Origin: CAUZFZ01 sp963579025
GTDB lineage: Bacteria; Planctomycetota; Planctomycetia; Planctomycetales; Planctomycetaceae
Reading direction: 5' to 3'
Assembly: GCA_963579025.1 (NCBI GenBank)
Contig: CAUZFZ010000029.1
Coordinates: forward strand, 15,977-79,976
DNA: 64,000 nt
The translations under genes and the position numbers were made by a program. Shown here one piece after another: positions 17,343 through 26,033 of this stretch. The notes under the pieces were generated by a model. It made no database searches. It was not told the DNA's origin and was given only the letters and a program-made list of their open reading frames with translations. Every line of letters begins with the position of its first letter. Position 1 is the first letter of the stretch.

Positions 17343-19370
17343 TCATTCACTCACTGCGAATGCCTGCACGTCCAGAGCACCGCCGCCCCGTACGAGAATA
17401 CTGCCATTCCGAGGCACACGAATCCACCACTGAATCCGATGTGTCCCAGCAGGCAGCCGCGTAGTCAGACTTGTGCCGAATGGGACATAGTGATTCTTCA
17501 GCGTCGTCGTTGCGAGGCGAATCGATGACTTGTGCTGCGTCGTCGAGATATTAATGCCTGTCGCAAACGTCACGGGTCTCGCGTCCATTGTGGCGCTGGC
17601 ACCGGCCTGCAGATAGACCTGCGCCGGACGATCCAGGCGAACGACGCGACTTGCGAGAACACTTTCCGAGGCGAATCGTCTTCCTGACTGGTAGTAAAAT
17701 TTGTCAGTGGAATTCCCGGCGATGGGTGTGGGATTCTCTGGTCGCGTCGGGTTGCCGCCGCCACCGCCACCGTTGTTTCCTCCACCGCCGTTGCCTCCGC
17801 CTCCGTCCCCACCTCCGCCACTGCCAGACAGCAGGAAGCTGACATCCAGCTCACGCCCCTGCGGCCAGAAGCGTGCCAGCGACTGGTTGCTGCGGGCGTT
17901 CTGCAGAATCGCCGTTTTCACGTCGAGGAATGAGGCATTCTGAAAGTTCGGGTGCCCCAGAATCAGCGCCGCGGCACCGGACACGTGCGGTGTCGCCATC
18001 GAAGTCCCCGCCAGATAAGCGTACTTGCCATTGGGATAGGTACTCAGGATGTCGTCCGTCTGCACGCCACTGGCCGTTCCACCGGGAGCGCCAATGTCGA
18101 CGCTCCGAAGTCCGTGATTACTGAACTTTGAGCGTCCGTCATTAATATTGATGGACCCGACCGCAAGTACGTTCTCGTTCTCAGCATTGGATGGAGAATT
18201 CGGCACTTGATCGTTGTTCCGGTTGTCATTCCCGGCGGCCGCAACAAACAGGATGTCCGCGGCACGCGCTTTTTCGATGGCCTGATTCAAGGCAGCCGAT
18301 ACTCGGCCGGCTGAACCCCAACTGTTACTTAGAATGTGAGCCCCCTGCCGACGTGCGTAGTCGATGCACTTGATGGCGTCCGCTGTGGAACCGCTCCCAT
18401 CCCGGCCCAGGAACTTGAGCGCCATGATCCGAGTCTGTGCCATCCCAATGACGCCGGTGTTGTTCGCAACGCCCGCAACGGTTCCAGCGCAATGTGTTCC
18501 ATGTCCCTGGTCATCCAGAGGGTTGCCTGATGTCTGGCCATTTGCGAACGACGCGCCGTAGACATCGTCAACAACACCATTGCGGTCATCGTCAACGCCG
18601 GTTGCACCATCTCGTTCAGCTTCGTTGACCCACATGTTGTCGCGCAGATCCGGGTGGTTGTAATCCACGCCAGTATCGATCACGGCAACGATGATCGTAC
18701 GAGGATTGCTGCTGGACTGAACCTGGTGCGCATTCGTATGACGAATTCCCCATAAGCGTTGTAATTCGGTTTCGCTTCTCGCGGACTCGAGCGTTTGCAC
18801 TTCCTCCGCGGACAGAATCTGTGCGGGGTCTGGCTCCGGAATACTCATCGCGAAGTTTGCCTCGATACTTCCGATGGATTCGAGCGATGCAATCGCCACG
18901 ATTTCGGAATGCAGAATGCCGGCCGAGCGATGCACGTTCTGTTCCCGAGCCGTCAAAGCAACTGGAGTCACGACCAGGAACTGACCTTCTTTGTAGTCTT
19001 CGATAATGTTGAAACCGGCATTTCGCACGGTGTCATCGTCAGGTCTGGACTTGCCAGCGTAGCTGACAATCAACTGATCCACCGAATCCTCGGCATCCTC
19101 AGCCGCCGCTACATTCTGCAGACCGCTGGTGTTATCGAGGTCACCGTCGACGACCAGGTCACCCCCGACGTTTTTTCCGATCAACAGAGCCCTGTTTTGA
19201 ACAACGACTCGCAGGCCCGGCGCTAGTTTCCGCATCACAGGGTCGTTCACGACGCTGTCGACCGGTGGCGTGAACGACATACGCCTTGAAGCTCGCCGCT
19301 GGGCGAACGCAATCGAGTCAACAGACAGGGCCGTGGCCAGAATCAGGATTGCAGTTGTTCGAGTTCTCAT
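17343..19370 (-). CDS. Secreted S8 family serine protease (subtilase) with C-terminal tail domain
   Basis: Signal peptide (AILILATALSVDSIAFAQ), a propeptide-like region to about residue 200, then the subtilisin-type domain. Catalytic Asp232 lies in VIDTGVDYNHPDL, His290 in GHGTHCAGTVAG and Ser457 in GTSMATPHVSGAAAL; the oxyanion Asn is in AAAGN. DDDRNGVVDD before the His resembles a calcium site. A Gly/Asn linker (about 516-548) leads to a ~120-residue C-terminal domain ending LPAGTHRIQWWIRVP...RGGGALDVQAF. Related domains end both neighbouring metalloproteases. Member of a same-strand cluster (24838 to 16646). Confidence 0.93.
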   Translation of the reverse strand: MRTRTTAILILATALSVDSIAFAQRRASRRMSFTPPVDSVVNDPVMRKLAPGLRVVVQNRALLIGKNVGGDLVVDGDLDNTSGLQNVAAAEDAEDSVDQLIVSYAGKSRPDDDTVRNAGFNIIEDYKEGQFLVVTPVALTAREQNVHRSAGILHSEIVAIASLESIGSIEANFAMSIPEPDPAQILSAEEVQTLESARSETELQRLWGIRHTNAHQVQSSSNPRTIIVAVIDTGVDYNHPDLRDNMWVNEAERDGATGVDDDRNGVVDDVYGASFANGQTSGNPLDDQGHGTHCAGTVAGVANNTGVIGMAQTRIMALKFLGRDGSGSTADAIKCIDYARRQGAHILSNSWGSAGRVSAALNQAIEKARAADILFVAAAGNDNRNNDQVPNSPSNAENENVLAVGSININDGRSKFSNHGLRSVDIGAPGGTASGVQTDDILSTYPNGKYAYLAGTSMATPHVSGAAALILGHPNFQNASFLDVKTAILQNARSNQSLARFWPQGRELDVSFLLSGSGGGGDGGGGNGGGGNNGGGGGGNPTRPENPTPIAGNSTDKFYYQSGRRFASESVLASRVVRLDRPAQVYLQAGASATMDARPVTFATGINISTTQHKSSIRLATTTLKNHYVPFGTSLTTRLPAGTHRIQWWIRVPRNGSILVRGGGALDVQAFAVSE

Positions 19371-19459
19371 GAGTCCTCCTCAGTGGTGCTCTCTTCGGCA
19401 GGCAGTTGTTTTACATGGATCAAATTCATGTGTTGCAAAGTCGATTTGTGTCGCGTGCT

Positions 19460-21346
19460 CTACCTGCTCTGTACGGGAAATGCTTTAATGGAAAGTGACC
19501 CGCCGCGATCGAAACGCAGGTCGGTGTTGGGTGTACGAAACACCCATCGAATCGTGTGCTGACCAGCCGGTAGAGACTGGCGACTGTTCACTCGAACGCA
19601 AACGTGATGTTCAGCCTCCGGCACACTGACCAGCCGCAGCGAGTCGCTCCAGACATCGGGTCGCTCGCCACTCCCCGCCGTGAGTCCCGTCGAAAATGCT
19701 CGACTGGCAGCATCCGCCGTCACACTGGTATGGCCGTCGATATGCACGCGACTCTCAACTGAGAGATTCAATTGCGCCTCCATGACGACACCACCATTCG
19801 CTGGCAACCGCGTATTATCGTCAGAAGAAAACTCCACTGCGACGAGCTTCCCTCCTTGAATCGAAAGTAGGGAGCCAGCCGCGGAAGGAGCCAGCCGTGG
19901 GCTTTCCATCCCGACGTCGTACCGAAACGTCATTACTGGCCCGGAAGCCGAAATATCGCTGATGCGATGCCGCACTTGCGCAAGCCGCGGGTCGGCAACA
20001 TAGGGGCGCAATCCCGGCAGCGAGTCCGAGTCGATCGAGTCGACATGCCCCGCGCGGAACAGGTCATCGGCGTCGCCCAGGTTGCGGCCCTGTTCCAGGT
20101 CATAACGGCCGTCGGCCTGCAGGAGCGAGACCATGTAGTGTTTGTTGTTTGCCGGCCACCCAGGCTGGCCGGGATATCCGGGATAGCCAGGATCGTAATT
20201 CGTATTTTCCTTCTCATCAATGTGCCAGATGGCCAGACCGCCAGCACTGCCGGGGAGATGACGGTCAAATCCCGTTGGCTGTCGGTTTTCGATGAGCAGG
20301 TACTCTCCAGCCGGAAAGCCTGCATCGATCCGATAAATCTCCGCATGCTCTTCAATCTGGCGAATTGTATAGACGCCAGAGTTGTGGATGACTTTCGGCG
20401 TGACCCATCCGGCGATGACTCTTGACCACGCACTCAAATGTGGAGGGAAGTGTCCCGATCCATCGAATCCCCGAGACACTCCCATCAGTCCCCAGGCACC
20501 GATGCCGGAACCTTTCGTGCCATAGAGGTCAGGAAGATTCCCAAGATGAGCGGCCTCGTGAGCCAGGAGACTGAGGCGGCATGGCTTCGCACCGCTCAGA
20601 TCGCGTAACCCGGTCGAAATGGCATAGTCGGTGACACGCATTCCGGATCGCGGCGATGCCCACGGCGAAATGTGAGACTTATGCGACCAGACACGGTCAT
20701 TCCTGGCCGTGCCGTCGACGTCCGGTCCGGGCGTTTCACTCCCGTAGCCGGAATGTATGAACGTCACCAGGTCGACATAACTATCGGCGTTGCAATCAAA
20801 CTTCGTGAAGTCGATCAGGTTGTTCCGCTCCGCATAGTCGATCACATACTGAACTGCCTCTGGCACATGGCCGACGCTCCGCGCAACGCCATCGGCGTAA
20901 TATTGTTCGGTTTTCGGTAGATCGATCCAGTCGACGACGTGCGCGACAATGTCGAACTGGTCATAGGAAACCTCGCGGGCGTAATCGAATGCGCTTCCGC
21001 CCGGCGCGTAGTCCGGATGTCCCCCCTTACTATTAAGAATTGCCTCATACACCTTGGGTTCAGGCAGCTGGCGATTCCGATGGTTCCGAAAACGTACCAG
21101 GAAGACGATCTTGTCGATCTGGCCAGTCTGAGGGAGTGGCTTTTTTCCGGGGACCTCCGCAGCCGGAGCGCCCGGAAAATCGAGGCTGGGTTCCGGGTAG
21201 CCCGCCTTGTCGTCGTCACGGCCCGGCAGCACATCACCCTGCGCCTGCACATGCCCGCAACTCGTATAACTGACCGCGAACACGAACCAGCATGCCAGGC
21301 CGACCGGCCACCGAATTCTGTCCAAATGGAAAGTGCAGGTGCTCAT
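19460..21346 (-). CDS. Secreted M6-type metalloprotease
   Basis: The signal peptide is near PVGLACWFVFAVSYTSC. The frame can extend to a TTG at 21358; I chose ATG 21346. The zinc motif is HEAAHLGNLPD (263-273 from the chosen start), with WGLMG and GEYLLIENRQPTGFD downstream, as in immune-inhibitor-A-like M6 peptidases. In the motif the usual Gly is one position early (HLGNLPD, not HLxGLPD). Repeated YPGYPGQPG gives a flexible surface loop. The last ~130 residues form the tail domain shared with the neighbouring proteases, ending LPAGQHTIRWVFRTP...RGGSLSIKAF. 89 nt upstream of the subtilase gene, so probably co-transcribed. Confidence 0.87.
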   Translation of the reverse strand: MSTCTFHLDRIRWPVGLACWFVFAVSYTSCGHVQAQGDVLPGRDDDKAGYPEPSLDFPGAPAAEVPGKKPLPQTGQIDKIVFLVRFRNHRNRQLPEPKVYEAILNSKGGHPDYAPGGSAFDYAREVSYDQFDIVAHVVDWIDLPKTEQYYADGVARSVGHVPEAVQYVIDYAERNNLIDFTKFDCNADSYVDLVTFIHSGYGSETPGPDVDGTARNDRVWSHKSHISPWASPRSGMRVTDYAISTGLRDLSGAKPCRLSLLAHEAAHLGNLPDLYGTKGSGIGAWGLMGVSRGFDGSGHFPPHLSAWSRVIAGWVTPKVIHNSGVYTIRQIEEHAEIYRIDAGFPAGEYLLIENRQPTGFDRHLPGSAGGLAIWHIDEKENTNYDPGYPGYPGQPGWPANNKHYMVSLLQADGRYDLEQGRNLGDADDLFRAGHVDSIDSDSLPGLRPYVADPRLAQVRHRISDISASGPVMTFRYDVGMESPRLAPSAAGSLLSIQGGKLVAVEFSSDDNTRLPANGGVVMEAQLNLSVESRVHIDGHTSVTADAASRAFSTGLTAGSGERPDVWSDSLRLVSVPEAEHHVCVRVNSRQSLPAGQHTIRWVFRTPNTDLRFDRGGSLSIKAFPVQSR

Positions 21347-21384
21347 GATGGCGTTCAATAACTCGAATGACGGTAGTGAGGTTC

Positions 21385-22002
21385 TTAGTTGACGTTCCGA
21401 AGCAGGTCGTCGACGTCGTCTCCTGCATTGCCATCCGGCACTCGACCGTTGCCCTGTTCCAGCTTTTCCAGCCTTGCCCTCAAACTGGCGAGTCTGTCAG
21501 ACAGTTTCAGGAGGTCTTCGGGGGAACATCTGCACGCGTCGTTCGCGGTAGACTGAATGCCGTTTAGTGTCTCAGCGCCTTTGACAGTCTGCAGTGTCAG
21601 CCGAATACGAGTTGTCGACAGCGGCCCTGTGGGCATATTGAAGGCCTGCGAAGTTGAGAGCACTATGGTCGGTGCGAAATTCACAGAGGGGACAGAAAAC
21701 GTGCGGATGCCTGGGGCCGGGTATGTAATACCTGGTGAGAAAACCCCGACGGGCGCGACCGAGTGAGAGTAGTAACCTCGATTCGTCAGGCTCCGAAGAA
21801 CGCCGGCGTTGATGGCAACGGATCGTGGCGCGTTGAGAACCAACGGGTTCGGAATCGCCGTCATAATGCTGTTACCCACAGGTCCGAATGATTGAGCTGC
21901 GGGTACGTTGCAGTTGGGCAGGACGGTCGTTTGAGCCATGAGGTGTTGACTGAACGCAGCCAGCGTCAGACTGGCAAGAGTCGCCGTCAGAGTCGTATGC
22001 AT
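21385..22002 (-). CDS. Small secreted protein with C-terminal coiled coil
   Basis: 205 aa with a strong ribosome-binding site (GAGGAG about 6 nt before ATG 22002) and a signal peptide (ATLASLTLAAFSQHLMAQ). The mature half is Ser/Pro/Val-rich with aromatic residues and looks beta-structured. The C-terminal third (SPEDLLKLSDRLASLRARLE) is a short coiled coil followed by an acidic DDVDDLL tail. Two Cys pairs (NCNVP and ACRCS) could form disulfides. No family recognised. It lies between the two M6 protease genes on the same strand. Confidence 0.75.
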   Translation of the reverse strand: MHTTLTATLASLTLAAFSQHLMAQTTVLPNCNVPAAQSFGPVGNSIMTAIPNPLVLNAPRSVAINAGVLRSLTNRGYYSHSVAPVGVFSPGITYPAPGIRTFSVPSVNFAPTIVLSTSQAFNMPTGPLSTTRIRLTLQTVKGAETLNGIQSTANDACRCSPEDLLKLSDRLASLRARLEKLEQGNGRVPDGNAGDDVDDLLRNVN

Positions 22003-22135
22003 GGATGTCTCCTCTAACTGAACTGGTGTGTGAAACCCGTGGCAACATTATTCCGGTGACTGAAGAAGTCGTTGGAAGGTTCCATCTCTTACGAGGACAG
22101 TGGCGACGACAATTCGGTCTAGTGAAGGGCCGGGT

Positions 22136-24838
22136 TTACGGTGCTGAAAGCAGTTCTGCCGTGATAATCCCACCGCCAATCGCATACGTGGGGGCATCAC
22201 CTTCTGGTTGAATGCGCCAATAGATGGTGTGTGTGCCCTGGGGCAAACGCTTCGTGGTCTGTGATTCATGGCTCACACACTGGTCGGCGAAACTCGTCTC
22301 GATTCTTTGGAGTGAGTCCGGCCAGCCTGGCGCCTTCGGATCTTCCGAATCAGTCAGAGACAAGAGGATCGTGTTTCGTTCGCCAGGGCTTGCGAAACTC
22401 ATGGCAGTCGTTAGACGCACATCCATTGACTTTGCCAGCTTAATTGTGACTGATGCGATGAAACCGGATTCGGCGAAAGCCGTGGGTTTCCGGCCTCCGA
22501 TGTCTGCCCAGACTATGTCTACCGGTACGCGCCCGGGACTGCTTCCAAACGCAGCGGTCGAGGCGGATGAGACGACAGCGGATGGCTCCGGTGTCGAGGT
22601 GACAGATTTCTGTGATCGTGGTGCGTCCAGGTCGATGTAGGTCAGGAAAGGCAAACTCGTGGTCCGTGGGGCCGGAGGTTGCGGTGTCGTCGCTGCTGGC
22701 ACGTTCGATTCGCGCACGACCAATTCAGCCGCACGGTCAGCTCCGACAATGGTTTTCACGAGAGATGTTTCCGGCTCCACATCCACTTTGCCTTCAGGCA
22801 TTTTCAGGATCAGCCGTAGCGTGTGGCGGCCAGCAGGAAATGTGCGAACGATTGTTGTTTTGAGCGGCAGCAACTGATCTGTTCTCTCGAAGGTGGCAAT
22901 TCGCCGAGAAGTCCGCCACACAGCAGTTTCCTGAGTGAGGGCAATCTCGACCGTCTGTCGCGCGACAGTCGAACGCAGCATGGCCACACCCGTTACGGAC
23001 ACGGTCGCTGGCTCATCCAGCTCCAGGACCAGTTCCCGGAGCACCTGCGGAGCCTCCGTCAGTTCTCGATCGGGAGCATTCGCGGTCGGTTCAGTCGGCC
23101 GACGAGCTTCATTCGGCTGAGTTGGTTTTGCCGCGGTCTCAAGATCATTGGCTGTGTTCGACCGAGCGATTGGAAGGAAGTCGACACAGAAAGTCATTTT
23201 CTCGGCAGACTCGGAAATTCGATAAATACGTATGCCTGTCTGCCGGACGACTCCAAGCTGGTACGAGTTTGTGTTTGGATTTGTGCCAGGTCCCGTTTCT
23301 GCAATTCCCGTCGCCCGGAACAAGTCGTCTCCGTCCCCATGGTTGCCCCCCCGTTCGAGATCATTGCGTCCGTCCGCCTGCAGAAGGGCAACGCGCAGAT
23401 GTGAGTTGTTGCGGGGGAATCCCGGATATCCCGGGTAGCCGGGGTCGTTCTCGCTGGTCTTACGGTCGTCAACATGCCACACCGCAAGTCCGCCCTTGCG
23501 ACCGTCACTGCCGGCGGGGATCTGTCGATCGAAACCCACCGGCTGGCGATTCTCGATCAGCAGGTATTCGCCGGCGGGGAATCCACGCGTGATCTTAAAT
23601 ACGTCCGGAAATGTCTCCACGGCGCGCGCGGTGTACTCACCTGGTTTGTCGATGATCTCAGGCTCGACCCACTTCAGCATGAGTTTGGTCCAGGGCGACA
23701 TGTGCATCGGGTAATGCTGCGTACGGTCAAATCCCCATGAGTCACCGAGCAGTCCCCAAACGCCGATGCCGGCTCCCGTATCAGTTTCGTAGTGGCTTCT
23801 TGTGTTGTAGAGATCCGGGAGTCCGATCAGGTGTCCCGCCTCATGACTCAGCACGCCGACACGACACGGCCCGTTTCCCAGGCGACCAAACAGCCCCGCC
23901 ACAACAGCCACCTTGCGTACCTTCAATCCAGTTCGGGATGTCCACTCCGGCAACGTGTATTGCATCGAGTTAATTCGTTGACTGTACGGCACACCGTCGG
24001 GATCACTCCCGCCAGCTTCCGAACCGTAGCCACTGTGTAGAAAACCAACCGCGTCCAGGTAGCCGTCACCATTACGGTCGAATTCGCTCAGATCCAGACT
24101 GGGAAAGTCAGTGTCGGCAGCTCCCAGTGCGTGAAAGCAGGCCTCGTCGAGTCGATACCCGTTCGCAATGGTCCTTGCCTCGGTCCACTCGGCGTAGTGA
24201 CTTTCCGGCTTCGGCAGGTCAATCCAGGGGAGTACGTGGAGCGTCGGCGTGAACTGCCCGTAGGACACTTCGCGCATGTAGTCGCGCACACTTCCAACCG
24301 GAGCGTGCTCTGGATCGCCGCCGTCGCGGTTGAAAATGCGGTGCAGGGTCTCTGAATCTGGCAGTTCCCGTTCCCGGTGATTGGAAAACCGCATCGGGAT
24401 AATCAGCACGTTGAACTCGCCAACCGCACGTTGAAACTCCGGACCACCCGGCTTATCGTCCGGTCCGATCCCACGGATACGCCGACTGCTGAAACGCACA
24501 CCCTGCGGGATACCGACGGTCTCCGGATCAACCTGCCCCTTGATGTGCCCACTGGGAACAAGATGGCCAGTCTTCAGGTCGATTTTCGCGTACTCGAATC
24601 GATCCTTGACCTTCATCAGGGAGTAGCCAGCCTGGTCCTCGAAGAAAATGAAGTCGCTGTCTCCCTTACTCTTGAGCAGTTCGGTGGTCCCGTCTGGCAA
24701 CCGAAGCAACTCGTCACAGCGACAAACGCCGTACGGGGACATCACGAAACAGGCCGCGATCAGCGCCACGACAGTAGTTGTCGAAGTCGACGAAATGCGG
24801 TCTCTCGATGAGCGGCGCGAAGCGGTCAAAGTCATCAT
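22136..24838 (-). CDS. Large secreted M6-type metalloprotease with two tail domains
   Basis: 900 aa, with a signal anchor or peptide around TVVALIAACFVMSPYGVC. It has a propeptide-like region, then the catalytic domain: FDRNGDGYLDAVGFLHSGYG (a calcium-type loop), HEAGHLIGLPD (332-342) as the zinc-binding consensus, and GEYLLIENRQPVGFD. It is clearly paralogous to the protease at 19460. After the catalytic domain there are two successive copies of the shared tail domain, the first ending FPAGRHTLRLILKMPEGKVDV, written here in parts, and the last ending LPQGTHTIYWRIQ...IGGGIITAEL. First gene of the cluster, behind a long AT-rich upstream region. Confidence 0.88.
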   Translation of the reverse strand: MMTLTASRRSSRDRISSTSTTTVVALIAACFVMSPYGVCRCDELLRLPDGTTELLKSKGDSDFIFFEDQAGYSLMKVKDRFEYAKIDLKTGHLVPSGHIKGQVDPETVGIPQGVRFSSRRIRGIGPDDKPGGPEFQRAVGEFNVLIIPMRFSNHRERELPDSETLHRIFNRDGGDPEHAPVGSVRDYMREVSYGQFTPTLHVLPWIDLPKPESHYAEWTEARTIANGYRLDEACFHALGAADTDFPSLDLSEFDRNGDGYLDAVGFLHSGYGSEAGGSDPDGVPYSQRINSMQYTLPEWTSRTGLKVRKVAVVAGLFGRLGNGPCRVGVLSHEAGHLIGLPDLYNTRSHYETDTGAGIGVWGLLGDSWGFDRTQHYPMHMSPWTKLMLKWVEPEIIDKPGEYTARAVETFPDVFKITRGFPAGEYLLIENRQPVGFDRQIPAGSDGRKGGLAVWHVDDRKTSENDPGYPGYPGFPRNNSHLRVALLQADGRNDLERGGNHGDGDDLFRATGIAETGPGTNPNTNSYQLGVVRQTGIRIYRISESAEKMTFCVDFLPIARSNTANDLETAAKPTQPNEARRPTEPTANAPDRELTEAPQVLRELVLELDEPATVSVTGVAMLRSTVARQTVEIALTQETAVWRTSRRIATFERTDQLLPLKTTIVRTFPAGRHTLRLILKMPEGKVDVEPETSLVKTIVGADRAAELVVRESNVPAATTPQPPAPRTTSLPFLTYIDLDAPRSQKSVTSTPEPSAVVSSASTAAFGSSPGRVPVDIVWADIGGRKPTAFAESGFIASVTIKLAKSMDVRLTTAMSFASPGERNTILLSLTDSEDPKAPGWPDSLQRIETSFADQCVSHESQTTKRLPQGTHTIYWRIQPEGDAPTYAIGGGIITAELLSAP

Positions 24839-25335
24839 TCGTCCATCCAGAACATGCTCTGATTTTCAGCTTCCGACGGGAACAGTTCCTGTCGGATCGC
24901 CGTGGCGAGCCCGTTTCGCAGCGGGGCATTCGGCGGGCGTCAATCATACGAATGACCGTCCACCGATACAGATCATCAAGCACACCTGCGGTGCAGGGTT
25001 CGAGGCGTATCATGTTTCGGTTGTGACGGTTTGTCAAGATAGGAGCTTTAAGAAGATTACATTGAGTGAGATGTTTCGTTAAGAACTGTGCGTAAAGTAT
25101 GATTTACAAAATAGTTGTGGCTCATCAAGAGTTATCGAGTGCGTGGACACGTCATCTCTATCGCCAGCTATCAGAAATAGTCCATATAACGCATATATTC
25201 CTGTTGACTCATTACTCTGAAACTTCCTATTCTTCCGATTGTCACACTGTCAAGAAGGTTGAACAGTTGGTGCATCAGCCAGTAGCCTGACGCACCTGTC
25301 CCAGGCAGAGTATTCAAATCAACAGGAGACGTATC
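24839..25335. other. AT-rich divergent intergenic region
   Basis: About 500 bp between the divergent protease cluster and the small Cys/Tyr-rich protein. From roughly 25020 to 25320 the base composition is clearly richer in A and T than the surrounding GC-rich DNA. No coding frame with family resemblance was seen. A small hairpin (GGTGC...GCACC, about 25270-25297) and a promoter-like sequence lie on the right side. The stretch probably holds promoters for both directions. Confidence 0.55.
25204..25233 (+). promoter_or_regulatory. Candidate sigma-70-type promoter for the small exported protein
   Basis: TTGACT (25204-25209) and TATTCT (25228-25233) are separated by 18 nt, within AT-rich DNA about 100 nt before the start codon at 25336. 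The -35 box is close to consensus; the -10 box matches at four of six positions. Candidate only. Confidence 0.35.
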
Positions 25336-25788
25336 ATGCTGAGAGGAATCACGAGTGGACTGAGTGTCGCGGTGCTGGCCTTGGGGCTGACCCCGGCAGA
25401 CGCGAATGCTCAAACGGAGGCATTGAATTTTGAAGCGATTAAGGAGCTACGGAATGACGTTGGCAAATTGAACAAGGGCGTCACTGCGATCCAGCAGGAC
25501 ATCAGCAAGTTGGTAAGCCACGTCAATGCGCACGGCACATTAGCGGGAGGACATGTGCACCATGCGGATGATCTGTCCGGACAATTGGAGGAAGTTCTCG
25601 CCGACTACGATCGCGCGGAGCAAAAACGACGGCTCGCGTGCGCGATCAAGGACCTTCTGAAATGCGCCGACAACTGTGCCAACTGCGACGGCAAGGACAC
25701 CAAGAAGAGCAGCTACTCGACAATGAGCTACTACCAACCGGTGTACTACACGCCCAAGTACTCGAAGAAGTGGTTCTACTGCGATTGA
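25336..25788 (+). CDS. Small secreted Cys/Tyr-rich protein with coiled coil
   Basis: 150 aa, with a good ribosome-binding site (AGGAG 9 nt before ATG 25336). Signal peptide MLRGITSGLSVAVLALGLTP in its first residues, cleavage near ANA-Q. The mature protein has a coiled coil (LRNDVGKLNKGVTAIQQDIS), a His-rich GGHVHHADD loop, then CADNCANC and a C-terminal tail rich in Tyr and Ser (SYYQPVYYTPKYSKKWFYC). The Tyr/Lys/Cys-rich tail suggests a surface or matrix protein that could be cross-linked. No family recognised. Its own terminator follows at 25941. It stands alone, divergent from the protease cluster. Confidence 0.78.
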   Translation: MLRGITSGLSVAVLALGLTPADANAQTEALNFEAIKELRNDVGKLNKGVTAIQQDISKLVSHVNAHGTLAGGHVHHADDLSGQLEEVLADYDRAEQKRRLACAIKDLLKCADNCANCDGKDTKKSSYSTMSYYQPVYYTPKYSKKWFYCD

Positions 25789-25940
25789 AGGCAACCGGTT
25801 CCCAGCCCCGCGCGTCTGATCACTGTCGCGGCGTCACTTGCTTAACGCCGTGAGCCTGGTGTTTGAAGTGCTGCCCAAGTCGGGCCGGGACAGCTCTGCC
25901 GACATGGATTTCAGTGGAGCAGTATGAAGTCAAGACTGAA

Positions 25941-25974
25941 ACGCCCGCTTCCAGTGAAGCGGGCGTTTTTCGTT
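25941..25974 (+). terminator. Rho-independent terminator
   Basis: A perfect 10-bp stem (ACGCCCGCTT with AAGCGGGCGT), a 6-nt loop and a following TTTTCGTTTT tract. It lies 150 nt after the small Cys/Tyr-rich gene and reads in the plus direction; no T-tract follows on the minus strand. Confidence 0.9.
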
Positions 25975-26033
25975 TTCAATTCACAGATTCCGGACTCGTT
26001 CGCGAACTCCAGTTGGTGAGCGAGTCGGATTCG

